Below, one piece after another: positions 1 to 9,909 of a stretch of DNA of 64,000 bases (within the stretch, counting starts at the first letter, position 1; the number at the start of each line of letters is the position of its first letter). The stretch is from NCBI RefSeq assembly GCF_018343695.1, contig NZ_JAGYPJ010000001.1, forward strand, positions 2,467,992 through 2,531,991. Reading direction: 5' to 3'. Under the pieces are notes generated by a model, which was not told the DNA's origin, searched no databases, and saw nothing but the letters and a program-made list of their open reading frames with translations. Both the position numbers and the translations under genes were made by a program. Origin of the DNA: Lederbergia citrisecunda. Its GTDB lineage: Bacteria; Bacillota; Bacilli; Bacillales; Bacillaceae_C.

Positions 1-1858
1 AAACAATAGGTTCGAATTCTGGCACACTAGCAGCATCTGATTCTCCGCCACCTCCATCCTGCCCACTTGGACTTTGCGGTGTATAGCTACCACTTGCCGG
101 ACGGCTGCTTTCCCATCTTAACAACATGCGGATTTCTGATCCATTTTTGTAGAGCAGCTGTTCTTCTAAGTTTGTGTTAATTGTCCGGGCTGCACTTGCA
201 CTAAACACACCCATTCCAATCGTCATGACTAAAAACAACATGAGAAACTGATATTGTTTTGTAGACCTACTCACTTGTAGAAATGTACTGTACAACGATA
301 CAGGCCAAAACTTTTCTCCAATTTTATAAATCAGCTTCAATATTAATGGATAAATTCTTAAAGCCACTAATCCTAATCCAATGATGAAAAGAGCTGGCAT
401 AAAAAATAGCTCAGGGTCAATCATGATATCAGAACTCTCAACATCAAGGGACTGTAAAAATTTCTGGCTGCGATTAAAAGCAACGAGTCCATAAATGGCA
501 ACTCCAAGAACTGCAAATTCACCAATGAGGGAATACCAAGGTACCTTACCAATATCCCTCGCCATTTGCTGTTTATGACTGACAATGCTTTGGCCAGATG
601 CTCTGTAAACAGGAATCATAATCATGATAATAGAAGCCAGTACAGCAAGCAGTGCATAAATATATGATTTTAAGGAGAGTTTGACAGGCAATGACGACCT
701 CTGGATAAACTCTAGGAAACCATTTGATGCACCTAGTAATTTACAAAGCTGCAACCCAATAATTGGGCCAATTAACAGTGCAAGTACACCTAAAATAGCA
801 ATTTCAATAAAATAGATTCCTAGAATTTGAAATCGACTTGCGCCCCTACTAGTAAAAACTGCAATTTCATTTAATTGTCGTTCAATGATCAAGCGAGAAA
901 TCATATATAAATAAATGGCAAGCATAATGAGAACGGGTACATTCAACGACCAAAGCATAGTAGTCATTTGCTTTCCTTTATCTTCATATGATTTTAGAAT
1001 ATTTTTGATCGGGAAATTAAATAAAATAGTTGCTTTTTTCACCTTTGTGACTTCTGATTTCAGCTTTGATTCCAAGCGTAGTAATGTTGGAAAATGAGTA
1101 TCTTCTATTTTATGATAATCAAATGCGGTACTAAATCTACCAATTCCTAATATTTCTTCATGTTTCGGTATTAATTCATCCCTAAACCACTTTTCGTTAA
1201 CGATAAAATCATCGTTAAAGGAGCGTGGAACAAGGGACCAATATGGATTATCGAGCGATTTGGGTTGGAAAGTTCCTACTGGTCTTATGACAAACTGATG
1301 CTCTTTTTCACTACCAACAATAAAATTAGTTCCAAGCACCATGCTTCTTTTAACTAAAGCTGTTTCTGATACAAGGACCTCAACCACTCCGTCAACAGCT
1401 TTTTCACTTGGAAACTCCCCATCTGTAATCGTAATATGATCTTCAATCCCTGTAATCATAAGTAATTTAGCAGCGTTTTGTGAACTTCCGCGCCGTTCTT
1501 CTTCTTCATACATCGTTCTAAGCGGAGTAGTTGCTATTATATTCGCATCCGCTATCACAGGTATTCCTGCACTTTCTACGATACTTTTATTAATATCTTC
1601 AACTTTAAGGAGTGATTCTGCAGGATTTTTAACAATTGATTGTGCAAATGTATCGGAAAAAGAAAATTCACCTGGATATTGATTTTTTTTCACTTGATGG
1701 TCTTCTAATTCTCGAATCAATAATTTTTGTAAAACACTGGAAGTATAAGTTGGGATACTGGAAACAAGTGAAACGGTTATGATTAAACCGAGGAATAAGC
1801 TTCCGGTCAGCCAACGATTGTTCAGCATTTTACGAAAAATTAACTTTATAATAGCCAC
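1..1858 (-). CDS. FtsX-like ABC transporter permease, C-terminus beyond window
   Basis: This is the membrane subunit of an ABC exporter of the MacB/FtsX type. The GTG start at 1858 has GGAGGG about 8 nt upstream, and the frame stays open to the window edge (619 codons visible, no stop). A membrane segment lies in the first 30 residues (motif WLTGSLFLGLIITVSL), followed by a long extracytoplasmic region. At about residues 300-380 come hydrophobic segments and the cytoplasmic motif EIAVFTSRGAS, typical of FtsX permeases. A serine/glycine-rich stretch (GQDGGGGESD) follows near the edge. It is last of three co-oriented genes with the adaptor and ATPase, 13 nt after the adaptor stop. The substrate cannot be told; a peptide, lipid or antibiotic is possible. 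Confidence 0.85.
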   Translation of the reverse strand, partial: MAIIKLIFRKMLNNRWLTGSLFLGLIITVSLVSSIPTYTSSVLQKLLIRELEDHQVKKNQYPGEFSFSDTFAQSIVKNPAESLLKVEDINKSIVESAGIPVIADANIIATTPLRTMYEEEERRGSSQNAAKLLMITGIEDHITITDGEFPSEKAVDGVVEVLVSETALVKRSMVLGTNFIVGSEKEHQFVIRPVGTFQPKSLDNPYWSLVPRSFNDDFIVNEKWFRDELIPKHEEILGIGRFSTAFDYHKIEDTHFPTLLRLESKLKSEVTKVKKATILFNFPIKNILKSYEDKGKQMTTMLWSLNVPVLIMLAIYLYMISRLIIERQLNEIAVFTSRGASRFQILGIYFIEIAILGVLALLIGPIIGLQLCKLLGASNGFLEFIQRSSLPVKLSLKSYIYALLAVLASIIMIMIPVYRASGQSIVSHKQQMARDIGKVPWYSLIGEFAVLGVAIYGLVAFNRSQKFLQSLDVESSDIMIDPELFFMPALFIIGLGLVALRIYPLILKLIYKIGEKFWPVSLYSTFLQVSRSTKQYQFLMLFLVMTIGMGVFSASAARTINTNLEEQLLYKNGSEIRMLLRWESSRPASGSYTPQSPSGQDGGGGESDAASVPEFEPIV

Positions 1859-1871
1859 GGGCTTATCCCTC

Positions 1872-2921
1872 CTACTTTAAGATGATGACGTCCCCTTCAT
1901 TGAGTCCTTTCAACACTTCCACTTCTGTAGAGGAAATAATTCCGACTTCAATATCGACTTCACGTTTTGTATTATCAACCATGACTTGAACATAGTTTCT
2001 TCCTACTGTTGAACGAAGACCATTTTTTGGAATAATCATTGTATCTTTTTTCTTAGCAGTGACAATTTCTATGCCGGCTATATCCCCTACTTTTGTATCT
2101 TTCGGAAGCTTTTCAACCTCTACGAGAATTGATTTGCTGTAAAGATCAGGATTTTTTTCATAAATATCGGCTGGAACATCTTTTGGTGTTTGTACCACTT
2201 TTCCTTTAATGTCTTTCCCTTTGATGTTAGTAACTACATCCATTCCAAGTTTAACATCGGCAAGGTCATTGGCATTCATTGCTGCATATTGAACTTGCAG
2301 TTGGGTCGTTTCAGCCACTTGAAATAAAGATTCATAAGCTGGTACCCCTTGACCTTGTCGAATTTCAGTAACAAAAGTGATAACTCCGTCAATTGGAGAA
2401 ACAATTTTCGATTCAGCTAACTGATTATTCATAAAATAAAGTCGATTATTAATGCTTTGGACATCTAATTTTCCCATTTCAATAGAATATTTATCTTCCT
2501 GATTTGCTTCCATTTGCTGAAGTCTAAGCTGAGCTTTTTTCAAATCGATATACGCTTGATCAACTTCAAAAGCGAGATTGCCAGTTTCTAATTCTGCCAG
2601 GGTTTGACCTTTTTTAACGAGATCCCCTTCTCTAACGTCGATCTTCTTTAAACGTCCGCCATCTTTTGTGTAGTATAAATCATGATGACTAGTCGGAACC
2701 ATGGTTCCTGATCCTTTTACTCTTTTGATGATTTCACCTTTTTTTACCTCGGCTGTTTCATAATCAAGTTGAGCAGGTTCAACGAGTGGTGGGGCTAATA
2801 CTGGTTCTTCTTTAGGTAAAAAAGAACAACCACCCAAAAAGATTGAAAGTAATGCAAAAGCCCCTAGTAAAAAGTAAACTTTTATTCTATTAGATGATAA
2901 TTTCTTGTTTATCTTTCGCAA
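1872..2921 (-). CDS. Lipoprotein membrane-fusion (HlyD/RND-adaptor-like) subunit of ABC exporter
   Basis: This adaptor links an ABC permease to the outer face of the membrane. I chose the TTG start at 2921 because TGGAGG sits 9 nt upstream; an in-frame ATG at 2948 lies deeper inside the ATPase gene and has no such site. From this start there is a signal peptide with lipobox FLGGC (Cys about residue 32), so the protein should be lipid-anchored. Then come a biotinyl-lipoyl-like half (VREGDLVKKGQTLAELE), a short helical hairpin, the second lipoyl half (SPIDGVITFV) and beta-barrel regions. Its start overlaps the ATPase 3' end by 32 nt, which suggests translational coupling. Confidence 0.85.
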   Translation of the reverse strand: MRKINKKLSSNRIKVYFLLGAFALLSIFLGGCSFLPKEEPVLAPPLVEPAQLDYETAEVKKGEIIKRVKGSGTMVPTSHHDLYYTKDGGRLKKIDVREGDLVKKGQTLAELETGNLAFEVDQAYIDLKKAQLRLQQMEANQEDKYSIEMGKLDVQSINNRLYFMNNQLAESKIVSPIDGVITFVTEIRQGQGVPAYESLFQVAETTQLQVQYAAMNANDLADVKLGMDVVTNIKGKDIKGKVVQTPKDVPADIYEKNPDLYSKSILVEVEKLPKDTKVGDIAGIEIVTAKKKDTMIIPKNGLRSTVGRNYVQVMVDNTKREVDIEVGIISSTEVEVLKGLNEGDVIILK

Positions 2922-3585
2922 TTTTCCGATCCTCCAATGTATAGACATGTTCTATTATTTCAAGAATACCAGGGTCATGGGTTGTCATCACGATCGTAGT
3001 CGATCGATTTTTCACCAGTTCCTGAAATGCACTAATAATATGGAATGCTGTTTTCGTATCTAATTCAGCAGTAGGCTCATCAGCAAGGAGTAGAGCTGGC
3101 TTTGTAGCAATGGCTCTAGCGATAGCGACCCTTTGCTGCTCTCCACCAGATATTTCATATGGACGATGTTTCGCACGCTTTGACAATCCAACTAGCTCAA
3201 TTGATTCTTTAATTTTGTCCGCCCATTCTGCACGAGGTACTCCTGAAATTCTAAGTCCAAACTCAATATTTTCTTCCACAGTCATTAACGGGACGAGTCC
3301 ATAGGACTGGAACACGAAACCCATTTTTGTCCTACGCAGCTCTGAACGCTGCTTTTCATTGTATTTGCTGATCGGATTTCCTTCTATGTATATCTCTCCA
3401 TCCGTTGGTTTATCTAATGCACCAATTAAGTTCAGCAAAGTTGTTTTTCCCGATCCTGATCTTCCTCTTAGAGCAACCAACTGATAAGGCTCAATCGTTA
3501 AATTAATTTGATCCAAAATATCTACTTTTTTATTTCCGGACCCAAAAGACTTACTTATATTCTCAATTCTCACTACCGGTTCCAT
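2890..3585 (-). CDS. ABC exporter ATP-binding protein (LolD/MacB type)
   Basis: This cytoplasmic ATPase powers the exporter encoded with the two genes that follow it. It has Walker A GRSGSGKT (about residues 41-48), signature motif ISGGEQQRVAIARA, and Walker B LLLADEPTAELD. The length (about 231 residues) fits the LolD/MacB ATPase family. I prefer the ATG at 3585, which has AAAGGTG 8 nt upstream, over an in-frame GTG six bases earlier that overlaps that site. A cre-like sequence at 3667-3682 upstream matches 14 of 16 positions, too weak to call. Confidence 0.9.
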   Translation of the reverse strand: MEPVVRIENISKSFGSGNKKVDILDQINLTIEPYQLVALRGRSGSGKTTLLNLIGALDKPTDGEIYIEGNPISKYNEKQRSELRRTKMGFVFQSYGLVPLMTVEENIEFGLRISGVPRAEWADKIKESIELVGLSKRAKHRPYEISGGEQQRVAIARAIATKPALLLADEPTAELDTKTAFHIISAFQELVKNRSTTIVMTTHDPGILEIIEHVYTLEDRKIAKDKQEIII

Positions 3586-3819
3586 TTTCACAGCACCTTT
3601 CTATCATTTCTGGATGCCACCCAACCATATCTTATTCATGACCACCCCTTTTAACCGCCCCAACCCAGTGTAGCGCTTACAAACTTATTGAAAAATTAGA
3701 TGATTTTCACGAAATATACTACTTTAGTCTTAAAATTATGTCAGTTTTCGCATAACTTTATCATATTATTGTTAAATCCAAACGTCAATGCGATTTTACA
3801 AGTATATTACATTTATTGT

Positions 3820-3874
3820 AAAGGCTGTCCTTCAATCTAAAATCCTACATTATAGATTAAAAAGAACAGCCTTT
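3820..3874 (-). terminator. Long imperfect hairpin 3' of the GH127 gene
   Basis: AAAGGCTGTCCTTCAATCT pairs imperfectly with the downstream copy ending AACAGCCTTT across a 15-nt loop. It starts 12 nt after the stop of the GH127 gene. The U-run is weak on the minus strand, so efficient termination is an inference. Confidence 0.6.
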
Positions 3875-3885
3875 GGATTCAGAAC

Positions 3886-5796
3886 TTATTTCTCATTCAT
3901 CCAAACAAGCATTTCTCCTGGTTCACGATTACACCAGGCATAATATGGGACGGCTGTTAATGTATGTGGATAATATTTTTCATCTGCTGCTTTATATAAA
4001 GCTGAACCCCAATCTGATTCTTTCAATCTATTAGCCTCAGCCTTAATTACTACTACGCCGCCTAGAAGTTCGTTATCAAAGTGTGTTTCTAATCTAGCAT
4101 GCTTTGGCAAAAAGATATTCGGCAAGTTGGGACTATTATCAACTTCTTCTAGACAGTAAACTATTGGACCCATTTGCAAAGCAGTTTTTCCCACATTTTC
4201 TCTTACACTCGGATGTGCTTTAATCCTATCTACAGGCATCTCCAAAATAAGCTCTATTTGATCATCCGGGTTCCAAGTGCGTTTCAAATAAACATATCCA
4301 TTAACTGTATTTTCTATGGCAACTTTTTCTCCGTTGACTTTTAATTGAGCATTCCTGCACCAACCAGGAATTCTTAAGGCAATCGTAAATTTCATAGATT
4401 CTTCAGGAGAAACAGACATGGATACTGTACCATCCCATGGATACTCAGTTTTCTGATTCATGTAGACTTTTTTATCTTTTATATCAAATATGGCTTCGTT
4501 CCCCATATAAAGATTTACAAATATTTCATCATTACGTTCAGTGTAAATATAATGACCAATCGAAGCGATTAATCTAGCTAGATTAGGTGGGCAGCATGCA
4601 CAATTAAACCACATTTGACGAACTGGTTTCACATGTCTTTTGTCATGTCTTGAACAAGCTTCTGGCCATACTTCGAGAGGATTTACATAAAAAAACTTTT
4701 TTCCATCAAGGTCCATTCCACTAATCGTTCCATTATATAGCGCTCTTTCCATCACATCGGCATATGAAGAATTCACTTCTAGATTTAGCATTCTTTTTGC
4801 CCAAAACACTAATCCAATCGAAGCACATGTTTCTGTGTAACAAAGATCGTTAGGCAAGTCATAGTCAAAACTAAACGCTTCACCAAATTCGCTCGAACCG
4901 ATTCCTGCAGTTATATACATTTGCTTATTCGTTACATTATCCCAAAGCGTCTTACACGCTGTTTTTAGTTTGTCGTCGCCTGTTTTAAAAGCTAGATCTG
5001 CCATTGCCGCATACATATACATCGCGCGAACTGAATGGCCGACAGCCTCTTGTTGCTCACGGACAGGTAAGTGGGACTGACTATACTTATAACTTCCAAA
5101 ATACCAAAACGGCTTTGTATCGCCCCGCACTTCACTTTCTTTATCGAAGAAGTGTGGCTGTTTTCCACGTTCGTCGATAAAAAACTTACTCAAATTCAAG
5201 TATTTTTCGTTTCCGGTCACTTCATAAAGTTTTACAAGAGCGAGTTCGATTTCTTGATGACCATCATATCCTTTGATTTTTCCATCTTCTTCACCAAAAA
5301 CAGAGTCAATACAATCTGCGAACCTACACATAATATCCAATAATTTACGTTTTCCAGTTGCTTCATAATAGGCGACTGCTGCCTCAATCATATGACCAGC
5401 ACAATATAATTCATGTTGATCTCGTAAATTCGTCCATCTTGAATTTGGTTCTTTTACGGTAAAATATGTGTTTAAATATCCATCTTCCTGCTGCGCATTT
5501 CCAAGTAAATCAATCAATTCATCAGCGGTTTTTTCCAGTTCTGGATTCGGATCTGTAGCCAAACTATATGCAACTGCCTCCAACCATTTCGCTACATCAC
5601 TATCTTGAAAAACAAACCCGTGAAATTCCCCTTCCGCGAGTCCTGCCGCAATACGAATATTTTCGATTGCATGGCTTTTTGCTGCCCCTTCCACTCGATC
5701 ATTTAAAGCTTCCCACTGATAAGGGATTACTTCGTCACGAACTACATCCATATATCTGCGCCAGAACGTATCGGTTACTTTCGGTTGGCTTGCCAT
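3886..5796 (-). CDS. GH127 beta-L-arabinofuranosidase (HypBA1-like)
   Basis: This predicted cytoplasmic exo-enzyme removes beta-linked L-arabinofuranose, as found on hydroxyproline-rich plant glycoproteins. It has 636 residues and no signal peptide. The family zinc/cysteine centre is visible: E322 and C324 in YTETC, and the pair C401-C402 in FNCACCPP. These correspond to E338, C340, C417 (nucleophile) and C418 of HypBA1 with a constant offset of 16. AGGAG lies upstream of the ATG. It follows egsA by 24 nt, so the two are one operon behind the AraR-like boxes near 7.0-7.1 kb. A second, different beta-arabinofuranosidase lies at 26.1-28.4 kb. Confidence 0.92.
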   Translation of the reverse strand: MASQPKVTDTFWRRYMDVVRDEVIPYQWEALNDRVEGAAKSHAIENIRIAAGLAEGEFHGFVFQDSDVAKWLEAVAYSLATDPNPELEKTADELIDLLGNAQQEDGYLNTYFTVKEPNSRWTNLRDQHELYCAGHMIEAAVAYYEATGKRKLLDIMCRFADCIDSVFGEEDGKIKGYDGHQEIELALVKLYEVTGNEKYLNLSKFFIDERGKQPHFFDKESEVRGDTKPFWYFGSYKYSQSHLPVREQQEAVGHSVRAMYMYAAMADLAFKTGDDKLKTACKTLWDNVTNKQMYITAGIGSSEFGEAFSFDYDLPNDLCYTETCASIGLVFWAKRMLNLEVNSSYADVMERALYNGTISGMDLDGKKFFYVNPLEVWPEACSRHDKRHVKPVRQMWFNCACCPPNLARLIASIGHYIYTERNDEIFVNLYMGNEAIFDIKDKKVYMNQKTEYPWDGTVSMSVSPEESMKFTIALRIPGWCRNAQLKVNGEKVAIENTVNGYVYLKRTWNPDDQIELILEMPVDRIKAHPSVRENVGKTALQMGPIVYCLEEVDNSPNLPNIFLPKHARLETHFDNELLGGVVVIKAEANRLKESDWGSALYKAADEKYYPHTLTAVPYYAWCNREPGEMLVWMNEK

Positions 5797-5820
5797 CTTT
5801 TTCAGCTCCTATAATTAATA

Positions 5821-6999
5821 TTACTGACTGAGCTTGATGTTATAACACTTCAACATTGTAAAACGTTCTCTTAATAAATGGGCTTCCTTTAAACTTCGTT
5901 CAACAAGCTCCTCGTCAATGTTTAATTCCTTAGGAAATGTTGGACCTCCTACCCTTTTTAGGAGAGCTGCTATCTGCTCTGATTTAGGAATCGTCGCAAT
6001 AATCTCAGCAATTTTTTCGCTTCTATCGTTTAAAGCTATCGGCAGGAGTTCTCCTGATGCAAACCAAGCATGATAAAGGTTTGCAAGTAAAACAGAACTG
6101 ACGCCTACCTTTGCTCCGTGTAACACCTGATGGCGTTTTTTCTGTAAAAATTCCATTTCCCAGTAGTGTGAAAGATGATGCTCTCCACCAGATGCTGGAT
6201 GCGATTGCCCGAACAGTAGCATAGCAAGCCCTGATTGAATAAGGGAAGCTAGTAAAATACGAACTCCTTCTTCGTCGCCTACAGCTATTTTATCTACCTT
6301 ATCCACACAATTTTCTAAAGCTTCTTTCGTAAGGGAGGCAGCAAGTGGACAAAATGGCTCGTCTGCTATGAATCTTCCAAAGTTCCAATCAGCAAGTGAT
6401 GTATATTTTGCCAACATATCGCCAAACCCAGCCGCAGTCATCTCTTTTGGAGCATTCATGAGTACATTAATATCTGCAAAAAGAGCAATCGGTGATACGG
6501 TTTGAAATGTCTTTTTTACTCCTCGGACAATTAACGGAGCACCTAAGGAAGTAAAACCATCAACTGATGCAGCAGTTGGAATAGAGATAAATGGTTTTCC
6601 TGTCTTAGCACTACAAAATCTTGTAATATCGTGGATAGTGCCGGAACCTATCGCTAGGAGGGCATCGATGTTGTTATCGATTTTCAATAATGCTTGTACA
6701 ATGGATACTTCATCAGCTACCACATCGCCGATTTTATTTGGTTCAACAATACATACCGAATATTCAAAATTTAATTCTCGTAAAGCTTGCCCCAGTTTTT
6801 CTCCTGCTTCAACATATGTGTTTTGATCAGCTACTAAAAGGACGCGCTTAAACTTTTTTTCTAAAAGAAATGATGAGCATTTTGCAAAAGCATCAATCCC
6901 AATAAACATCGTTTCAATCGAAATATGATTATGGTTATTTCCACAATTACATGTCTTACCTAAAGCTTCTATTTCCGCAATCATTTCTTCCAAATTCAT
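5821..6999 (-). CDS. egsA: sn-glycerol-1-phosphate dehydrogenase, AraM/EgsA family
   Basis: The enzyme reduces dihydroxyacetone phosphate to glycerol 1-phosphate with NAD(P)H; the B. subtilis gene araM/egsA sits in the arabinose operon. The start is the ATG at 6999, preceded by AAAGGAAG at the proper distance; an upstream in-frame start would add 14 residues with no site. Visible are the nucleotide-binding segment ALLAIGSGTIHDI, the conserved ISIPTAASVDGF block, and the metal-ligand histidines in GGEHHLSHYWE and VLHGAKVG. It is first in an operon with the GH127 gene. An AraR-like box lies directly upstream of the ribosome binding site. Why glycerol-1-phosphate synthesis is tied to arabinose is not known from sequence. 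Confidence 0.9.
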   Translation of the reverse strand: MNLEEMIAEIEALGKTCNCGNNHNHISIETMFIGIDAFAKCSSFLLEKKFKRVLLVADQNTYVEAGEKLGQALRELNFEYSVCIVEPNKIGDVVADEVSIVQALLKIDNNIDALLAIGSGTIHDITRFCSAKTGKPFISIPTAASVDGFTSLGAPLIVRGVKKTFQTVSPIALFADINVLMNAPKEMTAAGFGDMLAKYTSLADWNFGRFIADEPFCPLAASLTKEALENCVDKVDKIAVGDEEGVRILLASLIQSGLAMLLFGQSHPASGGEHHLSHYWEMEFLQKKRHQVLHGAKVGVSSVLLANLYHAWFASGELLPIALNDRSEKIAEIIATIPKSEQIAALLKRVGGPTFPKELNIDEELVERSLKEAHLLRERFTMLKCYNIKLSQ

Positions 7000-7019
7000 A
7001 AAAGACTTCCTTTCATTAT

Positions 7020-7035
7020 ACTTGTGCGAACATGT
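7020..7035 (-). promoter_or_regulatory. AraR-like operator next to egsA
   Basis: ACTTGTGCGAACATGT resembles the AraR operator (ATTTGTACGTACAAAT in B. subtilis) and nearly equals the box at 18937-18952. It abuts the egsA ribosome binding site, a position where a repressor could block transcription. Confidence 0.45.
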
Positions 7036-7125
7036 TACCATTTTTTGCGAGGTAGTTCAATTGTTTATAGAAGTTAATCTATTTATTTTACAATAAAAGT
7101 AAAATACACTTCTCTAAATCTGAAT

Positions 7126-7140
7126 ACCTGTACGTATAAG
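7126..7140 (-). promoter_or_regulatory. AraR-like operator upstream of egsA
   Basis: ACCTGTACGTATAAG keeps the TGTACGTA core of AraR boxes. It lies about 105 bp from the box at 7020, a spacing compatible with looping between two operators. Prediction only. Confidence 0.55.
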
Positions 7141-7247
7141 CACATAATATAATCTAGTAGAAACAATCTACACACTTATCTTTTCATATTATTATTACAA
7201 TTACTTATCTTTTAATTTTTTTTAGAGCAAAAGTAATGAGTACTACA

Positions 7248-7290
7248 AAAAAACTCCCCGTAAAAGTACCACTGCTTTCGAGGAGTTTTG
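7248..7290 (-). terminator. Rho-independent terminator after the fucosidase operon
   Basis: On the minus strand CAAAACTCCTCG pairs with CGGGGAGTTTT and is followed by a T-run. It lies about 40 nt after the stop of the GH29 gene. Confidence 0.8.
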
Positions 7291-7331
7291 TTTATTACAT
7301 TGGTTAACCTCATTACACAATCATGTCCAAA

Positions 7332-8789
7332 TCAATCTATTTCAATCTTTAAAACTACGGGATATAAACTTTGTACTGTCTTAGTTTGAATAACTAGTGC
7401 TTCCTCATTTCTCTCCCAAGAAGGTTGCTCACTAAAACCAATAATACTTACATCCTTAATAATCCCATGGAAATATGTTGACTTTTCTTTAAGGGATTTT
7501 ATTTGTACTTGCCCATCCTCGGGATAAACTAATATGGTCGCATATAAATAGCTTCCTTTGCTTGTAAAACGAATATCTTCACTAGTAAACTTTTTAGCTG
7601 TATGGTCAGTAAATTGCCCCTCCTCTACTTGAGTAGGTCCTTCTCCAAAAAGCCTCCAGTAAGAAGTATCGTAAATAGATTCACCGTTCACTTTTAACCA
7701 TTCACCAATAGCCATTAAGATGTTTTTGTCTTCTTCTGGAATCGCGCCATCCGCTTTTGGTCCAATATTTAATAGAAGACTTCCATTTTTACTAACGATA
7801 TCTACTAAATCTTGAATGATTTCTACGGGTGATTTGTAATTGTTATTTGGAGTGTAGCACCAAGAATTCCGTGCAACAGCTGTATCTGTTTGCCAAAAAT
7901 ATGGCTTCATATCCGAAAATTGTCCTCTTTCTACATCTGGAACAGCTGTACCTAGCATGAAAGCGTCATGCTTATAGTTGATGGCCACATCATATCCCCA
8001 TTCAGCCGCTCGATTATAATAATAAGCTGCAAACTTTTTAATATAGGGTTTAAAGGCTGAGTGATGAATCCACCAATCAAAATAGAAAATTTTTGGTTGA
8101 TAACAATCTACTAATTCACAGCAACGAATCAACCAGTCTTCCAAATACTCTTGATTTGGTGGAGAATCATATAAATCCTGAAATTCCGGTTCATTACTAG
8201 CTGGCCAGTAAAAGTCGCCTACTTTAAGTGGTTCTTTAATATCGGAATCAAATTCCTTCCCATGTGACATAAAAAACCAGTGCTCAGCTCTATGAGAAGA
8301 AACACATAACTGTAAATCCTGTTTTTCAAAAGCCTCTTTCATCTCTCCTAAAAGATCTCTTTTAGGTCCCATTTCAAAGGAATTAAACGGAGATATATCA
8401 CTCTTATACATTTGAAAACCATCATGATGTTCTGCTACTGGCATTATGTATCTTGCACCAGATGCCTTAAATAAATCTGCCCATTCGCTTGCATCAAAAT
8501 TTTCAGCTTTAAATAGAGGGATGAAATCTTTATAACCGAATTCTTTATGTTCCCCATATACTTCAATATGGTGTTTATACTCATCAGATCCTTGGATATA
8601 CATATTTCTAGGGTACCATTCATTTTTAAACGCTGGGACAGCATATACTCCCCAATGAATAAAAATTCCAAACTTAGCATTACGGTACCAATTAGGAACT
8701 TTAAAATCGGATAATGAATTCCAGTTAGGTTTGAATTGACCATTCGCAATAACTTCATCAATAGTTTTTAGATACTCTTCTTTCTTCAT
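7332..8789 (-). CDS. GH29 alpha-L-fucosidase
   Basis: This predicted retaining alpha-L-fucosidase has 485 residues and no signal peptide, so it should act on imported oligosaccharides. The N-terminal (beta/alpha)8 barrel shows KFGIFIHWGVY (about residues 39-49), AEHHDGF (119-125), and FYFDWW, whose Asp at about 238 is the likely nucleophile. A C-terminal beta domain follows from about residue 360. GGAGGGTG precedes the ATG. It is third in an operon after an aldo/keto reductase and a zinc dehydrogenase and ends at a terminator. Two broken paralogues lie at 32.8-33.7 and 35.4-35.8 kb; this is the only intact copy. Confidence 0.92.
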   Translation of the reverse strand: MKKEEYLKTIDEVIANGQFKPNWNSLSDFKVPNWYRNAKFGIFIHWGVYAVPAFKNEWYPRNMYIQGSDEYKHHIEVYGEHKEFGYKDFIPLFKAENFDASEWADLFKASGARYIMPVAEHHDGFQMYKSDISPFNSFEMGPKRDLLGEMKEAFEKQDLQLCVSSHRAEHWFFMSHGKEFDSDIKEPLKVGDFYWPASNEPEFQDLYDSPPNQEYLEDWLIRCCELVDCYQPKIFYFDWWIHHSAFKPYIKKFAAYYYNRAAEWGYDVAINYKHDAFMLGTAVPDVERGQFSDMKPYFWQTDTAVARNSWCYTPNNNYKSPVEIIQDLVDIVSKNGSLLLNIGPKADGAIPEEDKNILMAIGEWLKVNGESIYDTSYWRLFGEGPTQVEEGQFTDHTAKKFTSEDIRFTSKGSYLYATILVYPEDGQVQIKSLKEKSTYFHGIIKDVSIIGFSEQPSWERNEEALVIQTKTVQSLYPVVLKIEID

Positions 8790-8865
8790 TTAAGATTCAC
8801 CCTCCAAAAGCAATATAAGTTTTTCACATCAATTCCATTTTAAAACTCGCCTATTTATACAAGTT

Positions 8866-9879
8866 TTATAGTTCTACCACCGCTTTGATTACTTTAGATT
8901 CCGGTTTTAACCAGTCACTAAATGTGGATGGCAGATTTTCAAACGTACAACGATGTGTGATAAATTCATTTATGTTTATTTTTCTGTTTTCTAAAGATTG
9001 TTTAACATAATAAAAATCATCCTTAGTTGCATTTCTACTGCTCAGTAATGTCAATTCCTTTCTATGAAACTCGGGATCTGAAAAAGTAATTTGATCATTT
9101 ACCAAACCAACAAAAACGAGTTTGCCTCCTTGCTCTGGATATTGAAAGGAAGAGTTCATTGAATGTACATTTCCTGTTGCTTCAAACACCGTTTCCGGTA
9201 GCTCTCCGTTAAACATTTCCCGTAATTTTGTGATGCTCTCTTCGTTCGGAACAATCGAGTCGAATACACCTATACTTGATAAACAAAATTTTAATCGTTC
9301 TTCATTTATATCCATTGCAACGACAGTAGCGCCTTCCAATATTGCAAATGACATCACCGCTAATCCAATGGGACCAGCTCCAATTACAAGAACCTTTTCT
9401 CCCTTACGTAATGATGCCCTTCTTACAGCATGAGCACCTATACTTAGCGGTTCAATCATCGAAGCTTCATCAAGAGTTAGATTATTTGTTTTGATTACAT
9501 GATCAACTGGTACGGAAATGTACTCTCTCATTCCTCCATCCTCATGAACTCCTAGTACAGATAATGTAGAACAACAATTTGTCTTCCCTGATCGACAAGC
9601 AATACATTTTCCACATTCCAAATAAGGAAGAACAGTTACTTGATCACCAACCTTTATTTCGGAGTTGTCACTGTTCACCTTTTCTACAATTCCAGATAGT
9701 TCATGTCCAAGAATTCTCGGATATGTAAAAAACGGCTGATTTCCTCTAAAAGCGTGAAGATCTGTCCCACAAATACCAATTCTCTTGATTCGTACTAATG
9801 CTTCCCCAGGATGACATTCTGTTTTTTCACTATTTGTCATTTTGAAGATATATGGCTCTTGACATATAATTGATTTCAT
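8866..9879 (-). CDS. Zinc-dependent medium-chain dehydrogenase (sugar/polyol type)
   Basis: This NAD(P)-dependent sugar or polyol dehydrogenase has about 337 residues. The catalytic zinc site is GICGTDLHAF and GHELSG; the structural zinc site CGKCIACRSGKTNCC has four cysteines. The Rossmann motif is GAGPIGLAVMSF. The second of two adjacent ATGs (9879) has the better spacing from AAAGGTG. It sits between the aldo/keto reductase and the fucosidase, so an L-fucose-derived substrate is likely, perhaps 2-keto-3-deoxy-L-fuconate or L-fucose itself. L-galactonate or L-threonine dehydrogenase activity cannot be excluded from sequence. Confidence 0.85.
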   Translation of the reverse strand: MKSIICQEPYIFKMTNSEKTECHPGEALVRIKRIGICGTDLHAFRGNQPFFTYPRILGHELSGIVEKVNSDNSEIKVGDQVTVLPYLECGKCIACRSGKTNCCSTLSVLGVHEDGGMREYISVPVDHVIKTNNLTLDEASMIEPLSIGAHAVRRASLRKGEKVLVIGAGPIGLAVMSFAILEGATVVAMDINEERLKFCLSSIGVFDSIVPNEESITKLREMFNGELPETVFEATGNVHSMNSSFQYPEQGGKLVFVGLVNDQITFSDPEFHRKELTLLSSRNATKDDFYYVKQSLENRKININEFITHRCTFENLPSTFSDWLKPESKVIKAVVEL

Positions 9880-9909
9880 CATTTCACCTTTCTACTATTA
9901 ATACAATCT

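Noticed and set aside
3667-3682. cre site upstream of the ABC exporter
   Set aside because: Only 14 of 16 positions match, the conserved right half is lost, and catabolite control of an exporter is not expected.
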